Of a DNA stretch of 64,000 nucleotides, positions 9,043 through 16,835 are shown in pieces. Position numbers and translations under genes: made by a program. The stretch's first letter is position 1, and the number at the start of each line of letters is the position of its first letter. The DNA comes from Segatella hominis (lineage in GTDB: Bacteria > Bacteroidota > Bacteroidia > Bacteroidales > Bacteroidaceae): assembly GCF_019249725.2 (NCBI RefSeq), contig NZ_CP137559.1, positions 291,501 through 355,500 of the forward strand, given 5' to 3'. The notes under the pieces are model-generated. The model saw nothing but the letters and a program-made list of their open reading frames with translations. It did no database searches and was not told the DNA's origin.

Positions 9043-9076
9043 AAAAAGGCGGCTCCAACCGAAGTCGGAAACCGCC
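9043..9076 (-). terminator. Terminator of tRNA-Phe
   Basis: On the minus strand an imperfect hairpin with GGCGG/CCGCC at its base (9076-9048) is followed by TTTTT, 17 nt after the tRNA 3' end. Confidence 0.7.
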
Positions 9077-9092
9077 CTAATGAAAGGAGGAG

Positions 9093-9165
9093 TGGTACCA
9101 CCAGGAATCGAACCGGGGACACAAGGATTTTCAGTCCTTTGCTCTACCAACTGAGCTATGGCACC
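9093..9165 (-). tRNA. tRNA-Phe (anticodon GAA)
   Basis: The minus strand gives a 73-nt cloverleaf: acceptor GGTGCCA with TGGTACC, discriminator A at 9093, D-loop AGCTCAGTTGGTAGAGC, anticodon loop CTGAAAA giving GAA, and T-loop TTCGATT. CCA is not encoded. Confidence 0.95.
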
Positions 9166-9182
9166 ATTTTCTTTTGCGGTTG

Positions 9183-9213
9183 CAAAGGTACAATAAGTTT
9201 TTGAATTGAGCAA
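9183..9213 (-). promoter_or_regulatory. Promoter of tRNA-Phe
   Basis: TTG (9213-9211), 20 nt and TACCTTTG (9190-9183) on the minus strand. The -33 box lies inside the hairpin 9209-9239. Confidence 0.65.
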
Positions 9214-9239
9214 GAGAAATTATCAGAATTTCTCTTGCT
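9209..9239. terminator. Hairpin between thiL and tRNA-Phe
   Basis: A 13-bp perfect inverted repeat (AGCAAGAGAAATT, 9209-9221 with 9227-9239) with a 5-nt loop lies about 70 nt past the thiL stop. It has no long T-run, so the terminator role is tentative. It overlaps the tRNA-Phe -33 box. Confidence 0.5.
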
Positions 9240-9310
9240 TAATGTTTATTAACTAAAATCACCTTTCTGTAGCGTATGAAGTCGTATTGAAACGCTCTTC
9301 CTTATTGAAT

Positions 9311-10420
9311 TTAGTCTTTGAGAGGGTTCCAACCCTGTGCTTTCAGTTCAAATTCCTGTCCGTCGCGGGTAATCAGGTACTTGCCGAGATTCTCTTGCGT
9401 GATGTAGCCTATCTGCTTCACACCTTCCATTTCCTCGATTTTGGCATGATCGCCTATTGGTACAGTAAAGAGAAGTTCGTAATCCTCGCCACCATTCATG
9501 GCACAGGTAGTGAGGTTCATGTTGAATTCCTCTGCCATTACTGCCGTCTGATAGTCTATTGGAATGTTTTTCTCATATACACGACATCCGCAGTGACTCT
9601 GTTCACAGATGTGCATTAGTTCGCTGCTGAGTCCGTCACTAATATCCATCATGGCTGTAGGTCGAATACCTGCTTCACGCAATTGGGCTATGATGTCACC
9701 GCGAGCTTCTGGTTGCAATTGGCGTTGCAGTAAATATTCCTTTCCAGCAAAGTCTGGTTGGAAATTGCGCATATTGGCCAACTCCTCATTGAGTGCAGAG
9801 ACTTTCACCGTATCACCGTTATGCTTGGCTTCAGCTATTTTCTTGCGAATATCTTCCACCTGTCCATAGTAAACGGCTTTCTCTCGCTCCAGAAGTTGCA
9901 GACCCATATAGGCACCGCCGAGGTCACCCGTTACGCAGATGAGGTCAGTCTCCTTGGCTCCACTTCTATATACGATATCTTCCTTGTTTGCCTCACCGAT
10001 ACAGGTGATGCTGATGGCAAGTCCGGTATAGGAAGATGTGGTGTCACCGCCTACGATGTCAACACCCCATTTGTTGCAAGCCATACGGAGTCCTTTGTAA
10101 AACTCGTCAATGTCTTCTACCTTGAAACGTTTACTCAAGGCAATACTTACAACCATTTGTCTTGGCGTTCCGTTCATGGCAAAGATATCGCTGATGTTCA
10201 CCATTGCACTTTTATATCCAAGGTGCTGTAAGTCTATGTACGTCAAGTCGAAATGCACGCCTTCCATGAGCATATCGGTGGTAACCAATACTTCCTTGTC
10301 AGGATAGTGCATCACGGCACAATCATCACCTACACCATAAACGGTAGAGGCATTCTTGTTTTCGTGTCCTTTGGTGAGATGGTCGATAAGACCAAACTCA
10401 CCCAATTTTGCTATGTCCAA
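9311..10420 (-). CDS. thiL: Thiamine-monophosphate kinase ThiL
   Basis: The 369-residue protein shows the AIR-synthase-like ThiL motifs in order: LGEFGLIDHL, GVGDDCAV (Mg-ATP binding), TTDMLMEGVHF, VNISDIFAMNG, VGGDTTSS, CVTGDLGGAYMG, MDISDGLSSEL and NGGEDYELLF. ThiL makes thiamine diphosphate from thiamine monophosphate. The start codon is TTG (10418-10420): the frame has no ATG before an upstream TAA, and the conserved N-terminus begins directly after it. The middle helix region (about 190-240) is longer than in E. coli, as in other Bacteroidetes. It follows punA on the same strand, but a terminator lies between them. Confidence 0.93.
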   Translation of the reverse strand: MDIAKLGEFGLIDHLTKGHENKNASTVYGVGDDCAVMHYPDKEVLVTTDMLMEGVHFDLTYIDLQHLGYKSAMVNISDIFAMNGTPRQMVVSIALSKRFKVEDIDEFYKGLRMACNKWGVDIVGGDTTSSYTGLAISITCIGEANKEDIVYRSGAKETDLICVTGDLGGAYMGLQLLEREKAVYYGQVEDIRKKIAEAKHNGDTVKVSALNEELANMRNFQPDFAGKEYLLQRQLQPEARGDIIAQLREAGIRPTAMMDISDGLSSELMHICEQSHCGCRVYEKNIPIDYQTAVMAEEFNMNLTTCAMNGGEDYELLFTVPIGDHAKIEEMEGVKQIGYITQENLGKYLITRDGQEFELKAQGWNPLKD

Positions 10421-10441
10421 TTTCTGAAAATATTAAGTGTT

Positions 10442-10474
10442 AAAAAAACAAGTGAAGGTGCGGAGGCTTCACTT
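10442..10474 (-). terminator. Terminator between punA and thiL
   Basis: On the minus strand AAGTGAAG, a 9-nt loop and CTTCACTT (10474-10450) are followed by G and TTTTTTT. It separates punA transcription from thiL, which starts only about 20 nt later. Confidence 0.75.
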
Positions 10475-10498
10475 TTCATGCTAAGTGTTTCCTGTTCT

Positions 10499-11308
10499 TT
10501 AAGATCTGCGGATCATCTCACGCATAATCTCTGTCATCTTAGGTTGAGCATTATTGGCTGCAATCTGCACTTCCTCATGACTCACCTGTACAGGAACGTC
10601 AAATCCACCCAAGTCGGTAATGATGCTGATGCCGAAAACCTTGATGCCGCAGTGTCGGGCTACAATGACCTCAGGCACGGTACTCATGCCTACTGCATCG
10701 CCTCCTAAGATGCGGTACATGCGGTATTCTGCTGGAGTTTCGAAGGTTGGCCCCTGTACTCCTACATATACACCATGTTTCACCTCAATGCCTACTTCTT
10801 TAGCGATTCCGTCGGCAAGGTCGCGCAATCCCTTGTCATAAGCTTCATGCATGTCAGGGAAGCGAGGTCCGGTAGGAAAATTCTTACCCTGCAATGGATG
10901 CTCTGGGAAGAAATTGATATGGTCATCAATAATCATCAGGTCGCCTACGTGGAACTCTGGATTCATACCACCTGAAGCATTGCTGACGAAGAGGGTCTCG
11001 ATGCCCAGCTCATACATGACGCGCTCTGGGAATGTCACCTCTTTCATGCTGTAACCCTCATAGAAGTGGAAACGGCCTTCCATAGCCATGATGTCTTTGC
11101 CGCCCAATTTTCCGAAGATGAGTTTTCCTGCATGTCCTTCTACGGTTGATACTGGGAAATTTGGAATTTCACTATATGGGAATGAATAACTGTCAGTTAT
11201 TTCTGAAGCTAATTGTCCGAGACCTGTTCCCAGAATGATAGCTGTCTTTGGACTTGTTGTCATCCTTTCTCTTAGCCAGGATGCTGTTTCTTGAATTCTT
11301 TCGTACAT
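10499..11308 (-). CDS. punA: Purine nucleoside phosphorylase (trimeric PNP/MTAP family)
   Basis: The 269-residue protein has the class I PNP motifs: ILGTGLGQLA phosphate loop, GHAGKL, MEGRFHFYEGYS, SNASGGMNP, GPTFETPAEYR (E194) and ISIITDLGGF. It splits purine nucleosides to free base and ribose-1-phosphate. The residue equivalent to the base-selecting Asn of 6-oxopurine PNPs (Asn243 of the human enzyme) appears to be Asp232, as in MTAP-type enzymes, so specificity may be broader than inosine/guanosine (inference). The ATG lies inside the 3' end of lpxK, with a 116-nt overlap in another frame, so translation is probably coupled. A terminator follows. Confidence 0.93.
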   Translation of the reverse strand: MYERIQETASWLRERMTTSPKTAIILGTGLGQLASEITDSYSFPYSEIPNFPVSTVEGHAGKLIFGKLGGKDIMAMEGRFHFYEGYSMKEVTFPERVMYELGIETLFVSNASGGMNPEFHVGDLMIIDDHINFFPEHPLQGKNFPTGPRFPDMHEAYDKGLRDLADGIAKEVGIEVKHGVYVGVQGPTFETPAEYRMYRILGGDAVGMSTVPEVIVARHCGIKVFGISIITDLGGFDVPVQVSHEEVQIAANNAQPKMTEIMREMIRRS

Positions 11309-12368
11309 AGCTTATTATTTTTTCGTTAAAATTATCTTGTTGGTCAAGCATGAAGCTTACCTTGATAGGTAGTTCGTACATGTTTGACTTAACTTTTTCG
11401 TATAGTCCCTCCGTTTCTCTCAGTCTTACTGCATCTTTTTCTGTAGTGATGATGATGCGTGGCTCTGGCATGGATTCGAAGGCGTCGTTGATGCGGTCGA
11501 TATCCTTGCCTTTAAAACTGTGATGGTCGCCGAATGATAAGTTTGTGATATCCTTTGTCATTGGCTTCAGGTCATGCTCCATCTGCTTGGGTGAAGCGAT
11601 TCCTGTGAGTAGCAAGACATGATAATCCTGTAGCTTGTCGAGTCCTATCTGCTTTTCCTCGAATACTCCCTTCGGTGTGTCGTAGTCGATGCTGGTGAAG
11701 TAGAGTTTCTGGAAAGGATAGAGGTCCATGGCTTTGGTCAGCACACGGAATTCCATCGGCTTCAGATCTTTTGGACACTTGGTGATGATGACGATGTCTG
11801 CTCTGTTCTTACCGCTCAAAGGTTCACGCAATCTTCCTGCCGGCAACATCTTGTCGTAGATGATCAGACGGTGATAATCTACCAGGAGAATGTTGATGCC
11901 AGGTTTTACATACCGGTGCTGGAAAGCATCATCGAGCAGGACGACATCTGCGTCCTTGCTTGCCTCATCATTCTGCAGGTTCTCGATACCTCTTGCCCGT
12001 TTTGCATCTACAGCCACATAGATATCAGAGAATTTCTCGTGCATTTGGAAAGGCTCGTCACCTATTTCCGGCATGGTCGTACTTTCGTTGGCAAGTATAT
12101 AACCATGACTTTTTCTCTTATAACCACGTGATAGCACGGCAATTTTTGCTTTGTCGTGCAACAGGCGTATCAAGTATTCCACATGGGGTGTCTTTCCGGA
12201 ACCGCCCACAGTGATATTGCCCACTGAGATAATGGGTATGGAGAATGACTTGCTCTTCTTGAGACCTATATCGAAGAGCCAGTTGCGAAATCTCACTATG
12301 CTGCCGTAAATCCAACTGAATGGTAGCAGCCAATCGTTGATCTTGATAAGGTCGCCTTCTGTTCTCAT
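11193..12368 (-). CDS. lpxK: Tetraacyldisaccharide 4'-kinase LpxK
   Basis: LpxK phosphorylates the 4' position of the lipid A disaccharide at the inner membrane. The 391-residue protein begins with the amphipathic/membrane segment WLLPFSWIYGSIVRFRNWLFD and carries the extended P-loop SVGNITVGGSGKTP (residues 48-61), LSRGYKRKS, VLLDDAFQHR, LPAGRLREP and IITTEKDAVRL. The last 38 codons, rich in Lys, Arg, Ser and Asn, overlap the start of punA; this tail does not look conserved and may be a readthrough extension. The 5' side carries a TA-repeat/ATAAGGTATAAG motif only a few bases before the ATG. sppA lies upstream on the same strand, 40 nt away. Confidence 0.93.
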   Translation of the reverse strand: MRTEGDLIKINDWLLPFSWIYGSIVRFRNWLFDIGLKKSKSFSIPIISVGNITVGGSGKTPHVEYLIRLLHDKAKIAVLSRGYKRKSHGYILANESTTMPEIGDEPFQMHEKFSDIYVAVDAKRARGIENLQNDEASKDADVVLLDDAFQHRYVKPGINILLVDYHRLIIYDKMLPAGRLREPLSGKNRADIVIITKCPKDLKPMEFRVLTKAMDLYPFQKLYFTSIDYDTPKGVFEEKQIGLDKLQDYHVLLLTGIASPKQMEHDLKPMTKDITNLSFGDHHSFKGKDIDRINDAFESMPEPRIIITTEKDAVRLRETEGLYEKVKSNMYELPIKVSFMLDQQDNFNEKIISYVRKNSRNSILAKRKDDNKSKDSYHSGNRSRTISFRNN

Positions 12369-12374
12369 TGTTTC

Positions 12375-12402
12375 TTATACCTTATTATATATATATATAT
12401 AA
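12375..12402 (-). repeat. TA-repeat plus ATAAGGTATAAG motif, copy 2
   Basis: Read on the minus strand, a run of about eight TA dinucleotides is followed by ATAAGGTATAAG, ending 7 nt before the lpxK ATG. It has the same orientation relative to its gene as the copies upstream of trmO and at 26740. It could act as an AT-rich translation-initiation region. Confidence 0.55.
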
Positions 12403-12408
12403 ATCCCT

Positions 12409-14193
12409 TTAGTTGATATTCAGGAAGAATGGTAGAGCTGCTTGCACTGGTTCTTTTTCCTTCATATTACGTATCATTACAAATGGCTGGTAGAGGTTGC
12501 CGAGCGTCAGTTTCAACTGCTCGTCCAGATAGTTGCCACTATTGTCTGATACCTGAGAAAGGAGTTGCTCCATCCAGTCTGCCTGCATAGGGTATTCTGT
12601 CGTCTGATAATCTGAAATCTTTGCCAACTGTGCCGCTTTGACAATGGCATCGTCCAGACTTCCGAATCCGTCAATCAGCTTGATCTTCTTGGCATCTGTT
12701 CCGAGCCAGACTCTTCCCTGAGCGATTTTCTCAACTTCCTCCACGTTCATCTTTCTTCCGTCTGCCACACGCTTGCGGAACAGGGCATAGCCACGGTTGA
12801 CATAAGCCTGTAGATGGGTGATTTCCTCCTGACTCCATGGACGGGCTGTTCCGGCACCCATATAGGCGCTGTTCTTGTTGGTTTTTACTTCATCATACTT
12901 GAATCCTAATTTCTTGGTCAGTAGGTCGCTGAAGTCTGGTAATGCTCCGAAGATGCCGATACTGCCTGTCAGGGTAGTAGGCTGGGCCATCACATATCGG
13001 GCACCCATGCTCATGTAGTAAGCTCCAGAAGCAGCCATGCCTCCCATGGAAACAACTACAGGTTTCTTCTTGTTCAACTCGCTTACAGCATGCCAGATTT
13101 GTTCTGAGGCATAAGCATCACCGCCACCGGAATTGATGCGGAGAACCACGGCTTTTACGTTCTTGTCTTCAGCCAGGTCTTCCAGATCTCTGACGACATC
13201 AGAACTGACTATCTGCTGCTCGTCTCCATAAATACTTGGAGTAGCCATTCTCACGATGCTACCCTGACAGTAATAGACTGCGATTTTGTCGCCCATCATA
13301 TTGTTGTCATTGATAGCAGCGTTGACATCTTTCATGGAAACCTGAGCTATCTTCTGGTCTGCTTTCAGACCGAGTTGCTTCTTTACGATATTCCTGATCT
13401 CATCATAATAGCAGAAACCATCCACGAATTTACGTGATTTCAGGAGTTTGCTGTCGTCGAACACCATGAGTCCGTCAGCATAGTGATTGAGTGAGTCCTT
13501 GCTGATTTTTCTACTGTTGGAAACATCCGTCAGCATCTGTTGCCAGAGTCCGTTGATATAGCGTGAAACCTGCTCACGGTTGGCGTCGCTCATCTTATCC
13601 TCGGTGTAGGTTTCCGTAAAACTTTTATATTTACCCACTTTTACCACCGTGAAATGGACACCAAACTTGGCAGCCACATCCTTGATATATTGTGGTTGAG
13701 ATGAGATTCCGTGCCAATCTACATTACCTTCTGGGTTTACATAAACCTGGTTGGCAACGGAAGCTAAATAGTAGCTGCCTTGCGAGAAGGCGTCGCCGTA
13801 AGCAATAATCCATTTGCCGCTCTTCTTGAAATCAGCGAGTGCATTGCGTATTTCCTGGATTGTGGCATAGTCAGCCTGTAAGACACCAGCTTCCAGATAG
13901 ATTCCTTTTATCTTTTCTTCTGTCTTGGCTTTCTTGATGGCAGAAAGTATTTCGTTCATACCGAGCGTGTTGAACTGGTTGCCGGTAATCTGCCCCAACC
14001 AATTGTCTTCTGCTCTGTCGATGATTTCCCCTTGTAGCGTGAGCACCATGACCGATTTGTCTTTGATAGTAGGGGTATTATTGCTGGAAGCAATCATGCC
14101 GATGAGACTGATGAAGCCGAAAATGCCTAAGATGAGGCAAAAGGCGAAAAGGCCAACAATGGTGGCTGCTACATTCTTGAAAAATTGTTTCAT
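12409..14193 (-). CDS. sppA: Signal peptide peptidase SppA, 67K long form
   Basis: The product (594 residues from ATG 14193) has an N-terminal transmembrane segment (about 9-36) and two tandem S49 domains. The catalytic pair of long SppA is visible as Lys190 (GKYKSF) in the first domain and Ser389 (MGGMAASGAYY) in the second. The second domain also has RINSGGGDAYASE and LTGSIGIFG. SppA cleaves leftover signal peptides in the membrane. A GTG two codons upstream is possible, but the ATG fits better. A consensus promoter lies 40-70 nt upstream, and lpxK follows 40 nt downstream, so the two may be cotranscribed. Confidence 0.95.
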   Translation of the reverse strand: MKQFFKNVAATIVGLFAFCLILGIFGFISLIGMIASSNNTPTIKDKSVMVLTLQGEIIDRAEDNWLGQITGNQFNTLGMNEILSAIKKAKTEEKIKGIYLEAGVLQADYATIQEIRNALADFKKSGKWIIAYGDAFSQGSYYLASVANQVYVNPEGNVDWHGISSQPQYIKDVAAKFGVHFTVVKVGKYKSFTETYTEDKMSDANREQVSRYINGLWQQMLTDVSNSRKISKDSLNHYADGLMVFDDSKLLKSRKFVDGFCYYDEIRNIVKKQLGLKADQKIAQVSMKDVNAAINDNNMMGDKIAVYYCQGSIVRMATPSIYGDEQQIVSSDVVRDLEDLAEDKNVKAVVLRINSGGGDAYASEQIWHAVSELNKKKPVVVSMGGMAASGAYYMSMGARYVMAQPTTLTGSIGIFGALPDFSDLLTKKLGFKYDEVKTNKNSAYMGAGTARPWSQEEITHLQAYVNRGYALFRKRVADGRKMNVEEVEKIAQGRVWLGTDAKKIKLIDGFGSLDDAIVKAAQLAKISDYQTTEYPMQADWMEQLLSQVSDNSGNYLDEQLKLTLGNLYQPFVMIRNMKEKEPVQAALPFFLNIN

Positions 14194-14230
14194 AATCACG
14201 ACTTTTTACGTTATAGTTCAGAATTTTCTG

Positions 14231-14261
14231 CAAATTTAGTAAAAAAGAAACAAACGACAAA
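14231..14261 (-). promoter_or_regulatory. sppA promoter
   Basis: TTTG (14261-14258), 19 nt and TAAATTTG (14238-14231) on the minus strand match the consensus exactly. A second -7-like TAACTTTG overlaps the -33 box (14265-14258). Confidence 0.7.
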
Positions 14262-14303
14262 GTTATTTGTACGAAATAACCAAAAAATGATGAAAATAAA
14301 GCG

Positions 14304-14332
14304 TTGTGTTAGCCGAAAATTACGTAACTTTG
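14304..14332 (+). promoter_or_regulatory. Promoter of the two-domain esterase
   Basis: TTG (14304-14306), 18 nt and TAACTTTG (14325-14332), with a leader of about 35 nt to the ATG at 14374. It is divergent from the sppA promoter, about 40 bp away. Confidence 0.6.
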
Positions 14333-14373
14333 CACACAAAAGATGAAATGTAAACCTAATCAATGATAAATCA

Positions 14374-15846
14374 ATGAAAAAGTTATTTGCGTTTTGTGCT
14401 ATGATGCTGGCGGTCATCAATCTGTCAGCTCAGTCAACAGCCCGTAAATTTGTACTGAAAAACAGTGCAGATGGTAAAAGTGAACTCACCTGTTATCTTC
14501 CTCAGAATCCTACAGGTCGAGCAGTCGTAGATTGTCCTGGTGGTGGTTATTCTCACTTAGCAATGGATCATGAGGGACATCAGTGGGCTGAGTTCTTCAA
14601 CAAACAGGGCATTGCCTTTTTTGTATTAAAATATCGCATGCCTAATGGAAATAGAAATATTCCTTTGGGAGATGCTTATCAGGCTATCCGTACGGTAAGA
14701 GATAGCGCATCTGTATGGCATATAAATCCTCAGGATGTAGGTATTATGGGATTCTCTGCTGGTGGTCATCTTGCTTCTTCTGTCAGTACGCATGCAGAAT
14801 ATGCTGCTCGTCCTGATTTTTCTATACTCTTCTATCCGGTTATCTCGATGGATGAGCGCATTACTCATAAAGGTTCTTGTGTCAATTTCCTGGGTGATGA
14901 GCGCAAGTCTAATCCTAAGTCGGTTGAAGAATGGTCTAATGACAAGGCTGTTCATGGTCATCTGACACCTCGTGCGATTCTCCTGATGTCGAATGACGAC
15001 AATGTGGTTCCTCCTGTTACCAATGGCGTGGCTTATTATACCCGTATGCATCAGGCAGGAAACGATTGTGAACTGCATGTCTATCCAACTGGCGGTCATG
15101 GTTGGGGATTCCGCAGCAATTTCAAGCATCACGACCAGATGCTTGCAGATCTGACGGCGTGGTTGCAGAGCTTTAAGGCTCCTAAAGAAAATGCTGTCCG
15201 TGTGGCATGTATCGGCAATTCGATTACGGATGGATTTGGTATTATGAATGCGGAGGATAAAGGCTATCCTGCCCAGTTGCAGAAGAAGTTGGGAGTAGAT
15301 TTTGAGGTGAAAAACTTTGGTGTGTCTGCCCGTACGATGATGAACAAGGGCGATATTCCTTATATGAAGGAGTTAGCTTGGAAGGATGCGCAGGCTTTCT
15401 TGCCTAATATCGTAGTGATCAAGTTGGGCACCAATGACTCCAAGACTCATAATTGGGCGCATGGAGCAGAGGAATATAGTCAGAGTATGCAGGCGATGAT
15501 AGACACCTTGAAGGCATTGCCAAGCCATCCGAAGATTTATCTTTGTTCTCCAATTCCTGCTTTCAAGGGCAGCTGGACCATCAATGATAGTGTAATCGTG
15601 AATGGTGAGATTCCTGTGTTGCAGAAGTTGGCAAAGAAGAATAAGTGTCATTATCTCGACCTCCATTCCCAATTTACATTCAGCAATATGATGTTGGGTG
15701 ATGGTATTCATCCGAATGCCAAGGGTGCTGAGAAATTGGCTGGTATTGTATATGAGGCTTTGACAAGTCCTGAGAAGGGAACCAAAGCGAAAGAGTCTCA
15801 AACGAAAGCAAAGAAATCCAAAAAGACTTCTAAGAAGAAATCATAA
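14374..15846 (+). CDS. Secreted two-domain carbohydrate esterase (alpha/beta-hydrolase plus SGNH)
   Basis: The 490-residue protein has a signal peptide (1-20) and two esterase domains. Residues 21-268 are an alpha/beta-hydrolase with CPGGGYSHLAMDHEG, the nucleophile elbow GFSAGGH (S128), a probable acid at D208/D209 and GGHGWG (H242). Residues 275-465 are an SGNH/GDSL hydrolase with GNSITDG (S283), GTND (N354) and DGIHPNAKG (D443, H446). A Lys-rich tail (469-490) follows. Both domain types include acetyl esterases of plant polysaccharides, so the enzyme probably removes acetyl groups from pectin or xylan at two kinds of site (inference). It is monocistronic, and a long palindromic repeat follows it. 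Confidence 0.85.
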   Translation: MKKLFAFCAMMLAVINLSAQSTARKFVLKNSADGKSELTCYLPQNPTGRAVVDCPGGGYSHLAMDHEGHQWAEFFNKQGIAFFVLKYRMPNGNRNIPLGDAYQAIRTVRDSASVWHINPQDVGIMGFSAGGHLASSVSTHAEYAARPDFSILFYPVISMDERITHKGSCVNFLGDERKSNPKSVEEWSNDKAVHGHLTPRAILLMSNDDNVVPPVTNGVAYYTRMHQAGNDCELHVYPTGGHGWGFRSNFKHHDQMLADLTAWLQSFKAPKENAVRVACIGNSITDGFGIMNAEDKGYPAQLQKKLGVDFEVKNFGVSARTMMNKGDIPYMKELAWKDAQAFLPNIVVIKLGTNDSKTHNWAHGAEEYSQSMQAMIDTLKALPSHPKIYLCSPIPAFKGSWTINDSVIVNGEIPVLQKLAKKNKCHYLDLHSQFTFSNMMLGDGIHPNAKGAEKLAGIVYEALTSPEKGTKAKESQTKAKKSKKTSKKKS

Positions 15847-15874
15847 ACCCCTTCTCTTAAAATAAAATACATAG

Positions 15875-15953
15875 TCCCACAGACTTCACCGATTTACACA
15901 AATTTATTTTTTGGCTTCAAAAAGATCTGTGTAAATCGGTGAAATCTGTGGGA
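15875..15953. repeat. Dispersed long palindrome (TCCCACAGA family), copy 1
   Basis: Two 26-nt arms (15875-15900 and 15928-15953) are inverted repeats with a single mismatch, each starting TCCCACAGA and ending TTTACACA, with a 27-nt loop. A near-identical palindrome lies at 31022-31094. It follows the esterase stop and could form a terminator-like hairpin with TTTTT after it. Confidence 0.75.
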
Positions 15954-16045
15954 TTTTTCAGTGTGTATAGGATTTGATTGATACCACATCCTTTCTTTTT
16001 TAGTGATATTTGGTAATAAAATACTTTTTGTGGCAATATTTTCCC

Positions 16046-16110
16046 TGATTCTCCGTTTATTAAATATTATTTAATAGATTCTCTGATATTTAATGGATAG
16101 ATTCTCTGTT
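16046..16110 (+). repeat. Short direct repeats upstream of ruvA
   Basis: ATAGATTCTCTG occurs at 16074-16085 and again at 16097-16108 (23-bp period), with a weaker relative GATTCTCCG near 16047. A small inverted repeat AATTCCC/GGGGAATT follows near 16123-16142. No gene is visible in 15954-16201 and no promoter is convincing. The role is unknown. Confidence 0.35.
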
Positions 16111-16201
16111 ATTTATGATAATTCCCTGTTTTGGGGGAATTGTTCCGAGATCTATTGAATGATAGCAAAAATAAAGTAGCGTAAAATAAAAAAGCATAAA
16201 G

Positions 16202-16816
16202 ATGATAGAATATATCAAGGGAGAACTGACAGACTTGACTCCTACCATGGCTGTTCTGGAAACTGCTGGGGTAGGATATGGACTTAACATATCACTGAAT
16301 ACTTATACGGCTATTCAGGGAAAAGCAACGGTGAAACTCTATGTACATGAAGTACTGGTGGCAGGCGGAAGAGATGATTCCTATACTCTTTTCGGCTTTG
16401 CCAGCAAACAGGAAAGGGAACTTTATCGCCTGCTCATCACTGTGTCGGGAGTGGGTGCTAATACTGCGAGGATGATTCTTTCCTCCTTGTCTCCTTCTGA
16501 ACTCTGCAATGTGATTTCCTCTGGAGATGAGAAAATACTGAAAAGCGTGAAAGGCATCGGACTGAAAACGGCACAACGTATCATTATTGACCTCAGGGAC
16601 AAAATTGTGTCTTTGGGTATTGCCAATGAATTACCTGCCAATGGAGGTAATGTGGATATGGTCAACAATGATGTGAAGGATGAGGCAGTGAGTGCGCTTA
16701 CCATGCTTGGATTCTCTCCGGCTCCTTCCGCTAAGGTGGTCATAGAAATTCTGAAAGCGAAACCTGATCTTAAGGTGGAGGAAGTAATCAAGTTGGCCTT
16801 GAAGCAGATTAAATAA
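16202..16816 (+). CDS. ruvA: Holliday junction branch-migration protein RuvA
   Basis: The 204-residue protein has the three RuvA domains: an OB fold ([31 protein letters not shown]), a helix-hairpin-helix domain with [13 protein letters not shown] and [19 protein letters not shown], and a C-terminal RuvB-binding domain ([18 protein letters not shown]). RuvA binds four-way junctions and loads RuvB. The length is normal. sprA starts 19 nt after its stop, and ruvA-sprA is a gene order known in Bacteroidetes. Confidence 0.97.
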   Translation: MIEYIKGELTDLTPTMAVLETAGVGYGLNISLNTYTAIQGKATVKLYVHEVLVAGGRDDSYTLFGFASKQERELYRLLITVSGVGANTARMILSSLSPSELCNVISSGDEKILKSVKGIGLKTAQRIIIDLRDKIVSLGIANELPANGGNVDMVNNDVKDEAVSALTMLGFSPAPSAKVVIEILKAKPDLKVEEVIKLALKQIK

Positions 16817-16835
16817 TTTTCACGACAGTTTTTTG

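Noticed and set aside
15875..15953. IS terminal repeats
   Set aside because: The two arms are only 27 nt apart and enclose no coding DNA, so this is a hairpin repeat rather than an insertion sequence.
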